Assembly (NCBI RefSeq): GCF_013204845.1 | Contig: NZ_JABMKY010000003.1 | Coordinates: 399,907-463,906 of the forward strand | From: Paenibacillus qinlingensis | Lineage (GTDB): Bacteria > Bacillota > Bacilli > Paenibacillales > NBRC-103111 | Direction of reading: 5' to 3' | Length of the DNA stretch: 64,000 nt | In this document: in pieces, positions 15,462 through 23,757 of the stretch | Position numbering within the stretch: position 1 is the first letter of the stretch | How the letters are laid out: every line of letters starts with the position of its first letter | Notes under the pieces: model-generated | Database searches by the model: none | What the model was told of the DNA's origin: nothing | Seen by the model: only the letters and a program-made list of their open reading frames with translations | Program-made: the position numbers and the translations under genes

Positions 15462-15520
15462 ATAAACGGCTCCGCCGTCCTACTAGGACGGTTGCCCATC
15501 TAGTAATATAGCCAGTTTAT
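15462..15520. repeat. Palindromic intergenic element, copy C
   Basis: Outer arms ATAAACGGCT and AGCCaGTTTAT (one extra base) enclose an inner dyad CCGTCCTA/CTAGGACGG. Bases 60895-60933 hold a shortened relative with the same outer arms and core, so this looks like a small dispersed palindromic repeat. It lies between fur and ald. Confidence 0.55.
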
Positions 15521-15573
15521 CGTGTGAATCATATAAATTCTTATATTTGATTCGAAGGAAGAAGGTGGCGAAT

Positions 15574-16704
15574 ATGTCGAAACCAAACTTAGTCGTTGGC
15601 GTTCCTAAAGAAATCAAGAACAATGAGAATCGAGTTGCGTTGACCCCGGGCGGTGCAGGCATGCTGCAAATGTCTGGTCATCGTGTGTTGGTTGAAGCGG
15701 GAGCAGGTATTGGCAGTGGATTTTCAGATGAGGACTATAAACAAGAAGGAGCTACAATTATCGCGCATGCAGCTGAGGTGTGGGCGCTAAGTGATATGAT
15801 CATGAAAGTGAAAGAACCGTTACCTGCTGAGTATGGTTATTTCAAAGAAGGTCAGATTCTATTTACGTATTTACACTTAGCTGCAGCTAACGATCTGGCC
15901 GCTCAGTTATTGGAGAAGAAAGTGACGGGTATCGCATACGAGACGATTCAACTGCCGAATGGCTCCCTACCCCTGTTAACACCGATGAGCGAGGTTGCAG
16001 GGCGGATGTCTGTACAGATTGGAGCCCATTATCTCGAGAAGTTTTATGGCGGCCGTGGCATTCTGCTTGGAGGTGTCCCAGGCGTTCCACCGGCAGACGT
16101 TATTATTCTAGGTGGAGGGATTGTAGGCACGAATGCAGCTAAGATGGCCCTAGGGCTTGGTGCAAATGTCGTAATTATAGAACGAAGTGCAGACCGGATG
16201 CGAGCCTTGGATGACATTTTCGGAGGACATCTCCGTACATTGATGTCCAATCCGTATAATATTGCTAGCGCAGTGCAGAAGGCAGATCTGCTTATTGGCG
16301 CAGTGCTCATCCCAGGGGCCAGAGCACCGCGATTAGTGACAGCAGCGATGGTCCAAAGCATGAAGCCAGGAGCCGTCATTGTGGATGTTGCTGTCGATCA
16401 GGGTGGATCCATCGAAACGATTGATCGTGTGACCACCCATAGTGATCCAACCTATGAGAAGTTCGGTGTCCTCCATTATGCGGTTGCCAATATGCCAGGA
16501 GCCGTTCCTCGTACCTCAACGCTTGCTTTGACGAATGTCACCTTGCCTTATGCGTTGGAGTTGGCCAATAAAGGCTTCACACAGGCTTTAGCAGAGAATT
16601 ACACGCTTCAACTAGGTGTTAATACGTACAAAGGCAGTGTCACCCATCCAGCGGTTGCTGAGGCGCTTGGAATGCCTTATACCAAATTAATTGATCTGTC
16701 ATAA
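15574..16704 (+). CDS. ald: Alanine dehydrogenase
   Basis: This 376-residue NAD-dependent enzyme interconverts alanine with pyruvate and ammonia; in B. subtilis it supports growth on alanine and sporulation. It starts with [20 protein letters not shown], the classic N-terminal signature. The Rossmann motif [21 protein letters not shown] is centred near residue 180, and the motif VAVDQGG lies near 270. The length is that of the family. ATG 15574 follows GAAGGTGG; TTG 15547 is rejected. In B. subtilis ald is elsewhere, so its place between fur and yqzK is a local insertion relative to that order. Confidence 0.93.
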   Translation: MSKPNLVVGVPKEIKNNENRVALTPGGAGMLQMSGHRVLVEAGAGIGSGFSDEDYKQEGATIIAHAAEVWALSDMIMKVKEPLPAEYGYFKEGQILFTYLHLAAANDLAAQLLEKKVTGIAYETIQLPNGSLPLLTPMSEVAGRMSVQIGAHYLEKFYGGRGILLGGVPGVPPADVIILGGGIVGTNAAKMALGLGANVVIIERSADRMRALDDIFGGHLRTLMSNPYNIASAVQKADLLIGAVLIPGARAPRLVTAAMVQSMKPGAVIVDVAVDQGGSIETIDRVTTHSDPTYEKFGVLHYAVANMPGAVPRTSTLALTNVTLPYALELANKGFTQALAENYTLQLGVNTYKGSVTHPAVAEALGMPYTKLIDLS

Positions 16705-16763
16705 TCATGGACCGTACCTCATATTCTGTTCCTAAGACATGGGATAGACATGGGGGACGGGCT

Positions 16764-17000
16764 ATGATATTTTCCTATCGGAAATTAATTGTTCGCTTAC
16801 AGTATATTTTGGTTTTTGTGGCATTAACGGTCATCTTATATCAAGTTCTGCTTGCCGTATCCGGTTGGATTCAGCCTGTGAACAAGTATAAAGCACCAAC
16901 GGGGAAATCCGTTAAGGTTTTCGGACAAAGCGAGCATGTTTCTTTTGATTCGAATTCAATGAGTGAGCGATTGCGTTTGTTTTATTGGTATGGTGAGTAA
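16764..17000 (+). CDS. yqzK: DUF4227 membrane protein YqzK
   Basis: This 78-residue protein has one hydrophobic segment (LQYILVFVALTVILYQVLLA) followed by the conserved phrase KYKAPTGKSVKVFG and a C-terminal RLRLFYWYGE. This matches the DUF4227/YqzK family. In B. subtilis yqzK also lies between fur and xerD, supporting the call. I prefer ATG 16764, with a GGGGGACGGG ribosome-binding region, because family members begin at this point; the longer frame from 16707 adds 19 residues. Function unknown. Confidence 0.78.
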   Translation: MIFSYRKLIVRLQYILVFVALTVILYQVLLAVSGWIQPVNKYKAPTGKSVKVFGQSEHVSFDSNSMSERLRLFYWYGE

Positions 17001-17086
17001 AGCGAAAAATAAAGGGATTTCTCCCTTCGTCGTGGAATGCTATAGATTAGAAGTAATAGCAGGCAAACGAGGGAGAGACTGACATA

Positions 17087-17983
17087 ATGACGAGTGAGCT
17101 GCAATCCTTCATCCAATTTCTGACGACTGAACGAGGACTTTCACGGAATACACTCGAATCCTACGAAAGGGATCTCCTTCAATTTGTTGCTTATCTTGAG
17201 ATGCAGGGTGTTACAAGCTGGCGAGAAACAGGGAAAGTGCATCTTGGGAGTTATTTATCACAATTAAAAACGCTCGGACGAGCTTCAGCAACATTATCAC
17301 GAATACGCGTTTCATTACGCTCTTTTTTTCAATTTATGGTGAAAGAACGGCACCTGGATTCGGATCCTTCTGTTTTTATCGAGGTTCCTAAGCTGGAGAA
17401 GAGAATTCCTAAAGTTCTAAGCATTCTTGAAGTTGAAAAGTTGCTGGAGGCGCCTCAATCTCAACAGGTGAATGGCGCTCGTGATAAAGCCATGCTTGAA
17501 TTGCTCTACGCTACTGGGATTCGTGTTTCTGAACTCGTCGCATTAAATATAGCCGATGTGAATCTTGAGATGGGTTTCATTCGATGTATCGGCAAAGCAG
17601 AGAAAGAGCGGATGATTCCCCTTAGCGGCATTGCCATTCGGATCATTGATACCTATATTCAACAATATCGCATCAAGTTGCTCAAAAGATCCGTAGACGA
17701 GGAAGCGCTCTTCATCGGGCACTTAGGTACTCGGATGACAAGACAAGGATTTTGGAAAATTATGAAGCGCTATGCGCTGGAGACAGAAATTACGAATGAA
17801 ATTACTCCCCACACACTAAGACATTCCTTCGCTGCGCATTTAATCGAAAACGGTGCGGATTTGCGATCTGTACAGGAAATGCTTGGGCATTCCGATATTT
17901 CATCAACTCAGCTGTATGTGCAGGTCACGAAGATCAAAATGAAGGATGTCTATAATCGCGCACACCCTAGAGCTCATTTATGA
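17087..17983 (+). CDS. xerD: Site-specific tyrosine recombinase XerD
   Basis: This 298-residue recombinase resolves chromosome dimers at dif together with XerC. The N-terminal SAM-like core-binding domain covers residues 1-85. The catalytic domain shows the full set: Arg in TGIRVSEL, Lys in GKAEKERMIPL, His-x-x-Arg in HTLRHSFAAHL, His in MLGHSDISSTQLYV, and the nucleophilic Tyr in the same stretch. The gene order fur-yqzK-xerD-deoB matches B. subtilis and separates it from XerC. GGGAGA lies upstream of ATG 17087. Confidence 0.9.
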   Translation: MTSELQSFIQFLTTERGLSRNTLESYERDLLQFVAYLEMQGVTSWRETGKVHLGSYLSQLKTLGRASATLSRIRVSLRSFFQFMVKERHLDSDPSVFIEVPKLEKRIPKVLSILEVEKLLEAPQSQQVNGARDKAMLELLYATGIRVSELVALNIADVNLEMGFIRCIGKAEKERMIPLSGIAIRIIDTYIQQYRIKLLKRSVDEEALFIGHLGTRMTRQGFWKIMKRYALETEITNEITPHTLRHSFAAHLIENGADLRSVQEMLGHSDISSTQLYVQVTKIKMKDVYNRAHPRAHL

Positions 17984-17998
17984 TTGATAATAGAGAGA

Positions 17999-18034
17999 CA
18001 GCGGCACTTCCAACCGGAATTGCTGCTGTTTTGC
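17999..18034 (+). terminator. Weak intrinsic terminator after xerD
   Basis: CAGCGGCA pairs with TGCTGCTG (with wobble) and TTCC with GGAA around a short loop, followed by only a short T-run (TTTTGC). It may be leaky. Confidence 0.45.
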
Positions 18035-18106
18035 ATTCAGGTGTTGGAAGTGGGATAATGAAGGGTGGATATCATTACTATTAGGAATTGATTTGGAGGG
18101 ACATCG

Positions 18107-19282
18107 GTGCGCTTTGAACGAATTAGTTTGATCGTATTAGATAGTGTAGGCATTGGAGAATTACCGGATGCTGAGCAGTTTGGCGACCTTGGAGCACATA
18201 CCCTTGGTCATATAGCAGAGAAAGTAAGCGGCTTCGCGCTGCCCCATTTGCAGCAAATGGGATTAGGAAATATTGCAGATATCCAGGGGATTCCTCCGGT
18301 ATCTTCACCAGAAGGCTATTATGGCAAAATGGCGGAGGTTTCCGTCGGCAAAGATACGATGACTGGCCATTGGGAATTGATGGGGCTGCGTATTTCTACG
18401 CCATTTAAAGTTTTCCCAGACGGTTTTCCAGAAGCTCTGATCTCGCAATTTGAGCAAGAGACAGGTCGGAAGGTGATCGGAAATAAACCGGCTTCAGGGA
18501 CTGAAATTTTAGATGAACTTGGTGAAGAACAAATGAAAACGGGCGCATGGATTGTCTATACGTCCGCAGATAGTGTATTCCAACTGGCTGCACATGAAGA
18601 TATCATCCCATTAGATGAGCTATATCGCGCTTGCGAGATCGCCCGCAGGCTAACCATGCAAGATGAATTTGCCGTGGGGCGTGTTATAGCAAGACCTTAT
18701 CTAGGTTCGCCAGGTGCGTTCAAACGAACACCTAACCGCCATGATTATGCGGTCAAACCACCTGAGCCTACCGTTATGAATCAACTAAAGGATGCCGGAT
18801 TGGATGTCATTGCCATAGGTAAAATTAATGATATCTTTGACGGGGAAGGGGTCACGAAAGCGACCTCAACGAAAAGTAATTTAGATGGTATTCAGACAAC
18901 GATTGACGTGCTCGGAACCTCATTTAAAGGACTAGCTTTTACCAATCTAGTCGATTTCGATTCCTTGTATGGTCATCGACGTGATCCTGAAGGTTATGGT
19001 AAGGCTTTAGAAGAATTTGATGCTTATGTACCACAGCTGAAAGCGGGACTCGGGCCGAAGGATTTACTGATCTTGACCGCGGATCATGGAAATGACCCTG
19101 TGCACGCGGGGACGGACCATACACGCGAGTATGTCCCCATTTTGCTATATAGCCCTAGCTTCCAAACGCCAGTTTCCTTGGGAATTCGGGGTACGTTTGC
19201 AGATTTAGGCGCGACAATTGCTGATAACTTTGGCGTAGAAGCAACCAAGAATGGTGAAAGCTTTTTGCATCTTTTGAAATAA
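18107..19282 (+). CDS. deoB: Phosphopentomutase
   Basis: This 391-residue alkaline-phosphatase-superfamily enzyme interconverts ribose or deoxyribose 1-phosphate with the 5-phosphate. Metal and catalytic motifs are visible: [14 protein letters not shown] at the N-terminus, the nucleophile region [12 protein letters not shown] near residue 85, and the C-terminal ADHGNDP and [12 protein letters not shown]. The start is GTG 18107, seven nucleotides after GGAGG. It opens the nucleoside-catabolism cluster and supplies the step after the phosphorylases encoded downstream. Known in B. subtilis as drm. Confidence 0.93.
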   Translation: MRFERISLIVLDSVGIGELPDAEQFGDLGAHTLGHIAEKVSGFALPHLQQMGLGNIADIQGIPPVSSPEGYYGKMAEVSVGKDTMTGHWELMGLRISTPFKVFPDGFPEALISQFEQETGRKVIGNKPASGTEILDELGEEQMKTGAWIVYTSADSVFQLAAHEDIIPLDELYRACEIARRLTMQDEFAVGRVIARPYLGSPGAFKRTPNRHDYAVKPPEPTVMNQLKDAGLDVIAIGKINDIFDGEGVTKATSTKSNLDGIQTTIDVLGTSFKGLAFTNLVDFDSLYGHRRDPEGYGKALEEFDAYVPQLKAGLGPKDLLILTADHGNDPVHAGTDHTREYVPILLYSPSFQTPVSLGIRGTFADLGATIADNFGVEATKNGESFLHLLK

Positions 19283-19318
19283 AGGGCGAGTTACAATAAT
19301 TTGAGGAGGCATGATGAC

Positions 19319-20146
19319 ATGTCAGGTACATCTATGATTCAAGAAATTCAAGAAGCTGCAGCATTTATTAAAAAGGAAACAAATATTACACCGCAAATTG
19401 GTCTTATTCTCGGTTCAGGACTTGGCGTTCTAGCAGATTTGATTGAGGAGCCCATTGTAATCGACTATTCTCGCATCCCGCATTTCCCGGTCTCAACCGT
19501 TGAGGGACATGCTGGAGAGCTAGTTGTAGGCTCTATTAAAGGTAAGCAAGTTCTCGTGATGAAAGGGCGCTTCCATGCTTATGAAGGCTATGGCGCGGAG
19601 ACAGTTTCTTTCCCTGTACGTGTAATGAAAGAGCTAGGTGTACAAACTTTGATCGTTACCAATGCGGCTGGCGGGATCAATGAATCCTATCAAGTTGGCG
19701 ATCTTATGGTCATTAGTGATCATTTGAATATGACGTTCCGGAATCCCTTGATTGGACCGAATGATGCTGCACTTGGTGTTCGCTTCCCGGATATGTCGGA
19801 AGCGTACAGCAAGCGTCTGCGTAAGTTAGCGCACGATGTAGCGGCTACGCAAGATTTTAAACTACAAGAAGGTGTGTATGTGGGGCTGCTTGGTCCTAAC
19901 TATGAAACACCTGCTGAAATTCGCATGTTCCGCACATTGGGTGGAGACTCGGTTGGGATGTCAACGGTTCCTGAGGTAATCGTCGCTCGTCATGCGGGTA
20001 TTGAAGTATTGGGCTTCTCGTGTATTTCCAACATGGCATCGGGTATATTAGATCAACCGTTATCCCATGCAGAAGTGATGGAGACGACGGAGAAAGTTAA
20101 ACCGAAGTTCTTGAAGCTAGTCCTAGGCATTATCGAAGCGCTCTAA
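19319..20146 (+). CDS. punA: Purine nucleoside phosphorylase, guanosine/inosine type
   Basis: This 275-residue trimeric-type phosphorylase splits purine nucleosides with phosphate. Signatures are ILGSGLG (phosphate loop), HFPVSTVEGHAGELV, GRFHAYEGY and VTNAAGGIN. The two base-recognition residues of human PNP (Glu201, Asn243) are conserved: Glu196 in GPNYETPAE and Asn238 in SCISNMASG, which predicts 6-oxopurine substrates. GAGGAGG at 19303-19309 points to ATG 19319. It lies 36 nt after deoB and 18 nt before a paralogue, clearly in one operon. B. subtilis calls the homologue pupG. Confidence 0.9.
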   Translation: MSGTSMIQEIQEAAAFIKKETNITPQIGLILGSGLGVLADLIEEPIVIDYSRIPHFPVSTVEGHAGELVVGSIKGKQVLVMKGRFHAYEGYGAETVSFPVRVMKELGVQTLIVTNAAGGINESYQVGDLMVISDHLNMTFRNPLIGPNDAALGVRFPDMSEAYSKRLRKLAHDVAATQDFKLQEGVYVGLLGPNYETPAEIRMFRTLGGDSVGMSTVPEVIVARHAGIEVLGFSCISNMASGILDQPLSHAEVMETTEKVKPKFLKLVLGIIEAL

Positions 20147-20164
20147 GCAGAAAAGGAGAACAAC

Positions 20165-21019
20165 ATGACATTGACTTACATTCAACAAATTAATGAGGCT
20201 GCAAGCTTCATCCAATCGCGTCTAGGCGGCGTGTCACCCTCCATTGGGCTCGTTCTAGGTTCAGGACTTGGTGATATGGCGAATCAGGTTGAGCAGCCGA
20301 TTGCAATTGATTATAGTGAGGTTCCACATTTCCCTGTATCTACCGTGGAGGGCCATGAAGGCCGTTTCGTGATTGGTACTTTGGAAGGTAAACAAGTGAT
20401 CGTGATGCAAGGCCGTTTTCATTATTATGAAGGTTACGATATGAAAAAAGTGGTTTTCCCTGTTTACGTGATGAAAGCTATCGGGGTACAGACCGTTGTT
20501 ATGACGAACGCTTGCGGCGGGATGAATCGTTCTTTCCATGCGGGTGATTTGATGTTGATTAGTGATCATATTAATATGACAGGGGACAACCCGTTGATTG
20601 GGCCGAACCATGCAGAGCTTGGTGTTCGTTTTCCTGATATGTCCGAAGCGTACAATCGCGAATACCGCAGCCTTGCTCGTAAGCTAGCAGCTTCCATAGT
20701 TGGAGAGGATGGCGCTCCACTCCAGCTGCAAGAAGGCGTATATGCGGGTATTACAGGGCCTACCTACTGTACACCGGCAGAATTGACGATGCTTGCACGT
20801 ATCGGCGGCGATGCCATCGGTATGTCTACAGTAGGCGAAGTAATTGCTGCGCGTCATGCAGGGCTTAAAGTGCTGGGCATTTCATGTATTACGGATATGG
20901 CTATCGGTGAGGAACTTGAACCCTTAACACATGAACAAGTTGTGGCTGTGGCGAATCGAACGAAGCCCAAATTCATTGCTTTGGTGAAAGCCTTTGTTCG
21001 TGAAGTTCAATTGGGATAA
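20165..21019 (+). CDS. Second purine nucleoside phosphorylase with altered base-binding residues
   Basis: This 284-residue tandem paralogue of PunA keeps the same framework (VLGSGLGDM, HFPVSTVEGHEGRFV, GRFHYYEGY, MTNACGGMN). The Glu that contacts 6-oxopurines is replaced by Cys202 in GPTYCTPAE, and the partner Asn is Asp244 in SCITDMAIG. Methylthioadenosine phosphorylases of the same fold also have a small residue plus Asp at these positions. A preference for 6-aminopurine nucleosides such as adenosine is therefore a reasonable inference, not a proven fact. AAAAGGAG precedes ATG 20165. It is co-transcribed with deoB-punA. Confidence 0.85.
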   Translation: MTLTYIQQINEAASFIQSRLGGVSPSIGLVLGSGLGDMANQVEQPIAIDYSEVPHFPVSTVEGHEGRFVIGTLEGKQVIVMQGRFHYYEGYDMKKVVFPVYVMKAIGVQTVVMTNACGGMNRSFHAGDLMLISDHINMTGDNPLIGPNHAELGVRFPDMSEAYNREYRSLARKLAASIVGEDGAPLQLQEGVYAGITGPTYCTPAELTMLARIGGDAIGMSTVGEVIAARHAGLKVLGISCITDMAIGEELEPLTHEQVVAVANRTKPKFIALVKAFVREVQLG

Positions 21020-21175
21020 ATTGGATTGGTAAAAAACACGTTTTTTGTGGAAATGAGCATCTTAAGACCTATCCTTTTGTGCGGGACACATGGTAGAATA
21101 TAGTTAATTAGAACTATATTCGATGGTGATCTATCTGAGATAGATTACCTATTCCATAGAAGGATGTGTTGGAGC

Positions 21176-21622
21176 ATGGCAGTTCCTCAACAACTCATGG
21201 TGGCCAATTGCCCGCGCTGCGGGAAAGTGTTTCAAAGAAATTTACGCAACCAATGCATGGACTGCAGCACGAGCATAAACGATCAATTGAAGGATTGTGT
21301 GGATTATCTCCGTAGAAATTACCGTTCATCCAATGAGCAGGTTTGTGCTGCTACAGGTGTTTCCAATATTCAATTACAAGTTTGGATGAAAGAAGGCAAG
21401 TTACATCTTGCTGATTATCCGAATTTGAGTTATCAATGTGCTTCCTGTGCGGAACCTATTCGTGTACATAAGCTGTGTGTAAGTTGCAGCACTCGTATCA
21501 CTCGGGATATTAGAAAACTTTCAGAGAGCGGAACCGTACAGCAGCGTATGAATCAACCTGAATCAAAACCTCAGGGTAACTCGGCTGGCTTTAAAATTAG
21601 TGATCGTTGGAATCGTGTGTAA
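21176..21622 (+). CDS. YvyF-like zinc protein (flagellar-region TIGR03826-like family)
   Basis: This 148-residue protein has an N-terminal zinc knuckle (NCPRCGKVF ... CMDCSTS) and a helical middle with an HTH-like stretch (NEQVCAATGVSNIQLQVWMKEG). A second Cys cluster follows (YQCASCAEPIRVHKLCVSC). This matches YvyF of the B. subtilis flagellar operon as I recall it. No flagellar genes occur here, so it may be a paralogue with another role. The start is uncertain: ATG 21176 has AAGGA 11 nt upstream, and ATG 21164 is nearly on top of that site. The C-terminal 35 residues are polar and probably disordered. Confidence 0.6.
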   Translation: MAVPQQLMVANCPRCGKVFQRNLRNQCMDCSTSINDQLKDCVDYLRRNYRSSNEQVCAATGVSNIQLQVWMKEGKLHLADYPNLSYQCASCAEPIRVHKLCVSCSTRITRDIRKLSESGTVQQRMNQPESKPQGNSAGFKISDRWNRV

Positions 21623-21690
21623 TTTGCTCTGGAATGGGTAATAGTAAGATGGAGTTCAGTTCACAATTCTGTCACGAAATAGTCAAATTT

Positions 21691-21719
21691 TTGCCACGGA
21701 CTAGATATGGGATTATTCT
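21691..21719 (+). promoter_or_regulatory. Possible sigA promoter of the CuA-protein gene
   Basis: TTGCCA and TATTCT are separated by 17 bp, about 50 nt upstream of the start at 21770. Moderate match only. Confidence 0.4.
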
Positions 21720-21769
21720 CTGATGTTAGGTAGAATAGATGAAGTGAACACACGATGAGGGGGATATGC

Positions 21770-22153
21770 ATGCAAAAGTGGATTTTCTTTGTACTATTTA
21801 TACTTGCGGGCGCATTGGGGCTGGGAGTCCTCTTTCAAGATATTTCTGATCGCCAAGAGGCACAGGAAGCCGAGGCTGCCGCTGGTAAAATGCAACAGCT
21901 GAAATTAGTTGCTTCGAACTGGCAGTTTGATACGCCAGAGTACACGATCAAAAAAGGTGAGCCTACGAAAGTATCTTTATCTTTAAAAGAAGGCGTACAT
22001 GCGGTTGAAATTGTTGGGTTAGATATCAAACTCGATAAAGAAAACCCTTCGAAGGAAATTACGTTTGACAAACCAGGTACATATGAAATTGATTGTGTTC
22101 TTCCTTGCGGCGAAGGACATGCCAAAATGAAATCCAAACTAATTGTACAATAA
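21770..22153 (+). CDS. Membrane-anchored cupredoxin with a CuA-type site
   Basis: This 127-residue protein has one N-terminal membrane segment (IFFVLFILAGALGLGVLF) and an extracytoplasmic cupredoxin domain. The C-terminal CVLPCGEGHAKM has the exact C-x3-C-x3-H-x2-M spacing of the binuclear CuA centre of cytochrome oxidase subunit II. An upstream His in EGVHAVEIVG could supply the remaining ligand. No oxidase genes are nearby; it stands alone between nucleoside-catabolism genes. It could deliver electrons or copper to an oxidase encoded elsewhere. GAGGGGG at 21758-21764 fixes ATG 21770; ATG 21755 is rejected. A terminator follows. Confidence 0.75.
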   Translation: MQKWIFFVLFILAGALGLGVLFQDISDRQEAQEAEAAAGKMQQLKLVASNWQFDTPEYTIKKGEPTKVSLSLKEGVHAVEIVGLDIKLDKENPSKEITFDKPGTYEIDCVLPCGEGHAKMKSKLIVQ

Positions 22154-22175
22154 TCTTCATAGATGACAGATAAGA

Positions 22176-22199
22176 GGGGGCTTATTAGCTCCCTTTTTT
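22176..22199 (+). terminator. Intrinsic terminator after the CuA-protein gene
   Basis: GGGGGCT pairs with AGCTCCC around a TATT loop, followed by TTTTTT. Confidence 0.85.
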
Positions 22200-22287
22200 C
22201 CATTTTCCTAAATGTGATGTAAGATGGAAGCTTACGTGGAGGCTTACGATATCAGTATTCTGTCGAAAACTTTAAGGAGGTAATATC

Positions 22288-23589
22288 ATGAGAATGGTTG
22301 ATTTAATACATAAGAAACGTGTTGGTGAAGCGTTAAGTGAGCAGGAAATTACATTTATCATCAATGAATATACCGCGGGGAGTATTCCTGATTATCAAAT
22401 GTCCGCTTTCTTGATGGCGACCTTCCTAAATGGAATGACAGATGAAGAAACCTCGTTTCTCACTTTAGCTATGGCGGGATCCGGTGAAATGATTGATTTA
22501 TCAGCAATTGGCGGCGTAAAAGTGGATAAGCATTCAACAGGAGGCGTAGGAGACAAAGTAAGCCTCATTGTAGGCCCTGTCGTCGCTTCACTGGGGATAC
22601 CTGTCGCCAAGATGTCCGGCAGAGGCTTAGGGCACACAGGCGGCACGCTAGATAAACTGGAGTCCATTCCAGGTTTTCAAATTGAGTTGTCGAAGGAAGC
22701 CTTTATTGAAGCGGTTAACACGAATAAAATTGCCATTGTCGGTCAAAGCGGCAATTTGGCACCGGCAGATAAGAAAATCTATGCCTTGCGTGACGTAACG
22801 GCAACGGTGGATTCGATCCCATTGATCGCCAGCTCCATCATGAGCAAGAAAATTGCTTCTGGCGCTGAAGCGATTGTACTGGATGTGAAAATCGGTTCCG
22901 GTGCCTTTATGAAAACGGTCGAGGATGCAAGAGTGCTTGCACGTACAATGGTTGATATCGGAACTCGTCTGAATCGGAAAACAATTGCCATGATTACCGA
23001 TATGGATCAGCCGCTCGGCCGGGAAATCGGAAATGCGAATGAAATTCGAGAGTCTATCGATGTGCTGCGCGGGACAGGAGACAAGGAGCTAACAGAAGTA
23101 GCGATTTCTGTTGCGGCCTACATGGCTGTCTTAGGTAAGGCGTTTACCTCCTTTGAGGAGGCGCAGGAAGCAGTACGGGACATTATCTCCAAAGGGAAGG
23201 CATTAGAGACGTTCAAACGTTTTATCGCCAGCCAAGGCGGCGACTCACGAGTTGTTGATCAACCAGAGCTATTGCCAACGGCCGCTTATCACATTGAAGT
23301 TACAGCACAACAAGCTGGCTTCATTAATGAGATTCAAGCGGAAAATATCGGCATCGCAGCGATGGTGCTTGGTGCGGGGCGAGCGAAGAAGGAAGATTTG
23401 ATTGATTATGCGGTAGGACTGACGTTAAATAAGAAAATTGGGGATGCCATTCAAATCGGTGAATCCATTTGTACCATCCATGCGAATCGACAAGAAGTGG
23501 CTGAAGTTGAAGCCATGATACGCGATGCCTATAAGATCACGTCAACGCTGCCTGCACCGAAGCAATTGATTTATGATGTAATCGAATAG
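22288..23589 (+). CDS. pdp: Pyrimidine-nucleoside phosphorylase
   Basis: This 433-residue enzyme cleaves uridine, thymidine and deoxyuridine with phosphate. It carries the family signature KVDKHSTGGVGDK near residue 80 and the following SGRGLGHTGGTLDKLE. The C-terminal alpha/beta domain (VTAQQAGFINEIQAENIG) completes the fold. AAGGAGG precedes ATG 22288. With DeoB and the two purine phosphorylases upstream, it channels both purine and pyrimidine nucleosides to pentose phosphates, although terminator and promoter signals place it in a separate transcription unit. Confidence 0.92.
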   Translation: MRMVDLIHKKRVGEALSEQEITFIINEYTAGSIPDYQMSAFLMATFLNGMTDEETSFLTLAMAGSGEMIDLSAIGGVKVDKHSTGGVGDKVSLIVGPVVASLGIPVAKMSGRGLGHTGGTLDKLESIPGFQIELSKEAFIEAVNTNKIAIVGQSGNLAPADKKIYALRDVTATVDSIPLIASSIMSKKIASGAEAIVLDVKIGSGAFMKTVEDARVLARTMVDIGTRLNRKTIAMITDMDQPLGREIGNANEIRESIDVLRGTGDKELTEVAISVAAYMAVLGKAFTSFEEAQEAVRDIISKGKALETFKRFIASQGGDSRVVDQPELLPTAAYHIEVTAQQAGFINEIQAENIGIAAMVLGAGRAKKEDLIDYAVGLTLNKKIGDAIQIGESICTIHANRQEVAEVEAMIRDAYKITSTLPAPKQLIYDVIE

Positions 23590-23605
23590 ATTACATTTTC
23601 AAGAG

Positions 23606-23634
23606 AGCACTTTCCCTAGGGAAGGTGCTTTTTT
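23606..23634 (+). terminator. Intrinsic terminator after pdp
   Basis: AGCACTTTCCC and GGGAAGGTGCT form a stem with one mismatch around TA, followed by TTTTTTG. Confidence 0.9.
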
Positions 23635-23757
23635 GTTGGCTTATTTTCACGGTCATGGAATAATTTACAGGATTTTCGTCAACACTGATTAGCAGTCATT
23701 CATGCTGCAAAATGCCAAAACTTTCACTTCATACATCACAGGAGGGGTACAATTGCT

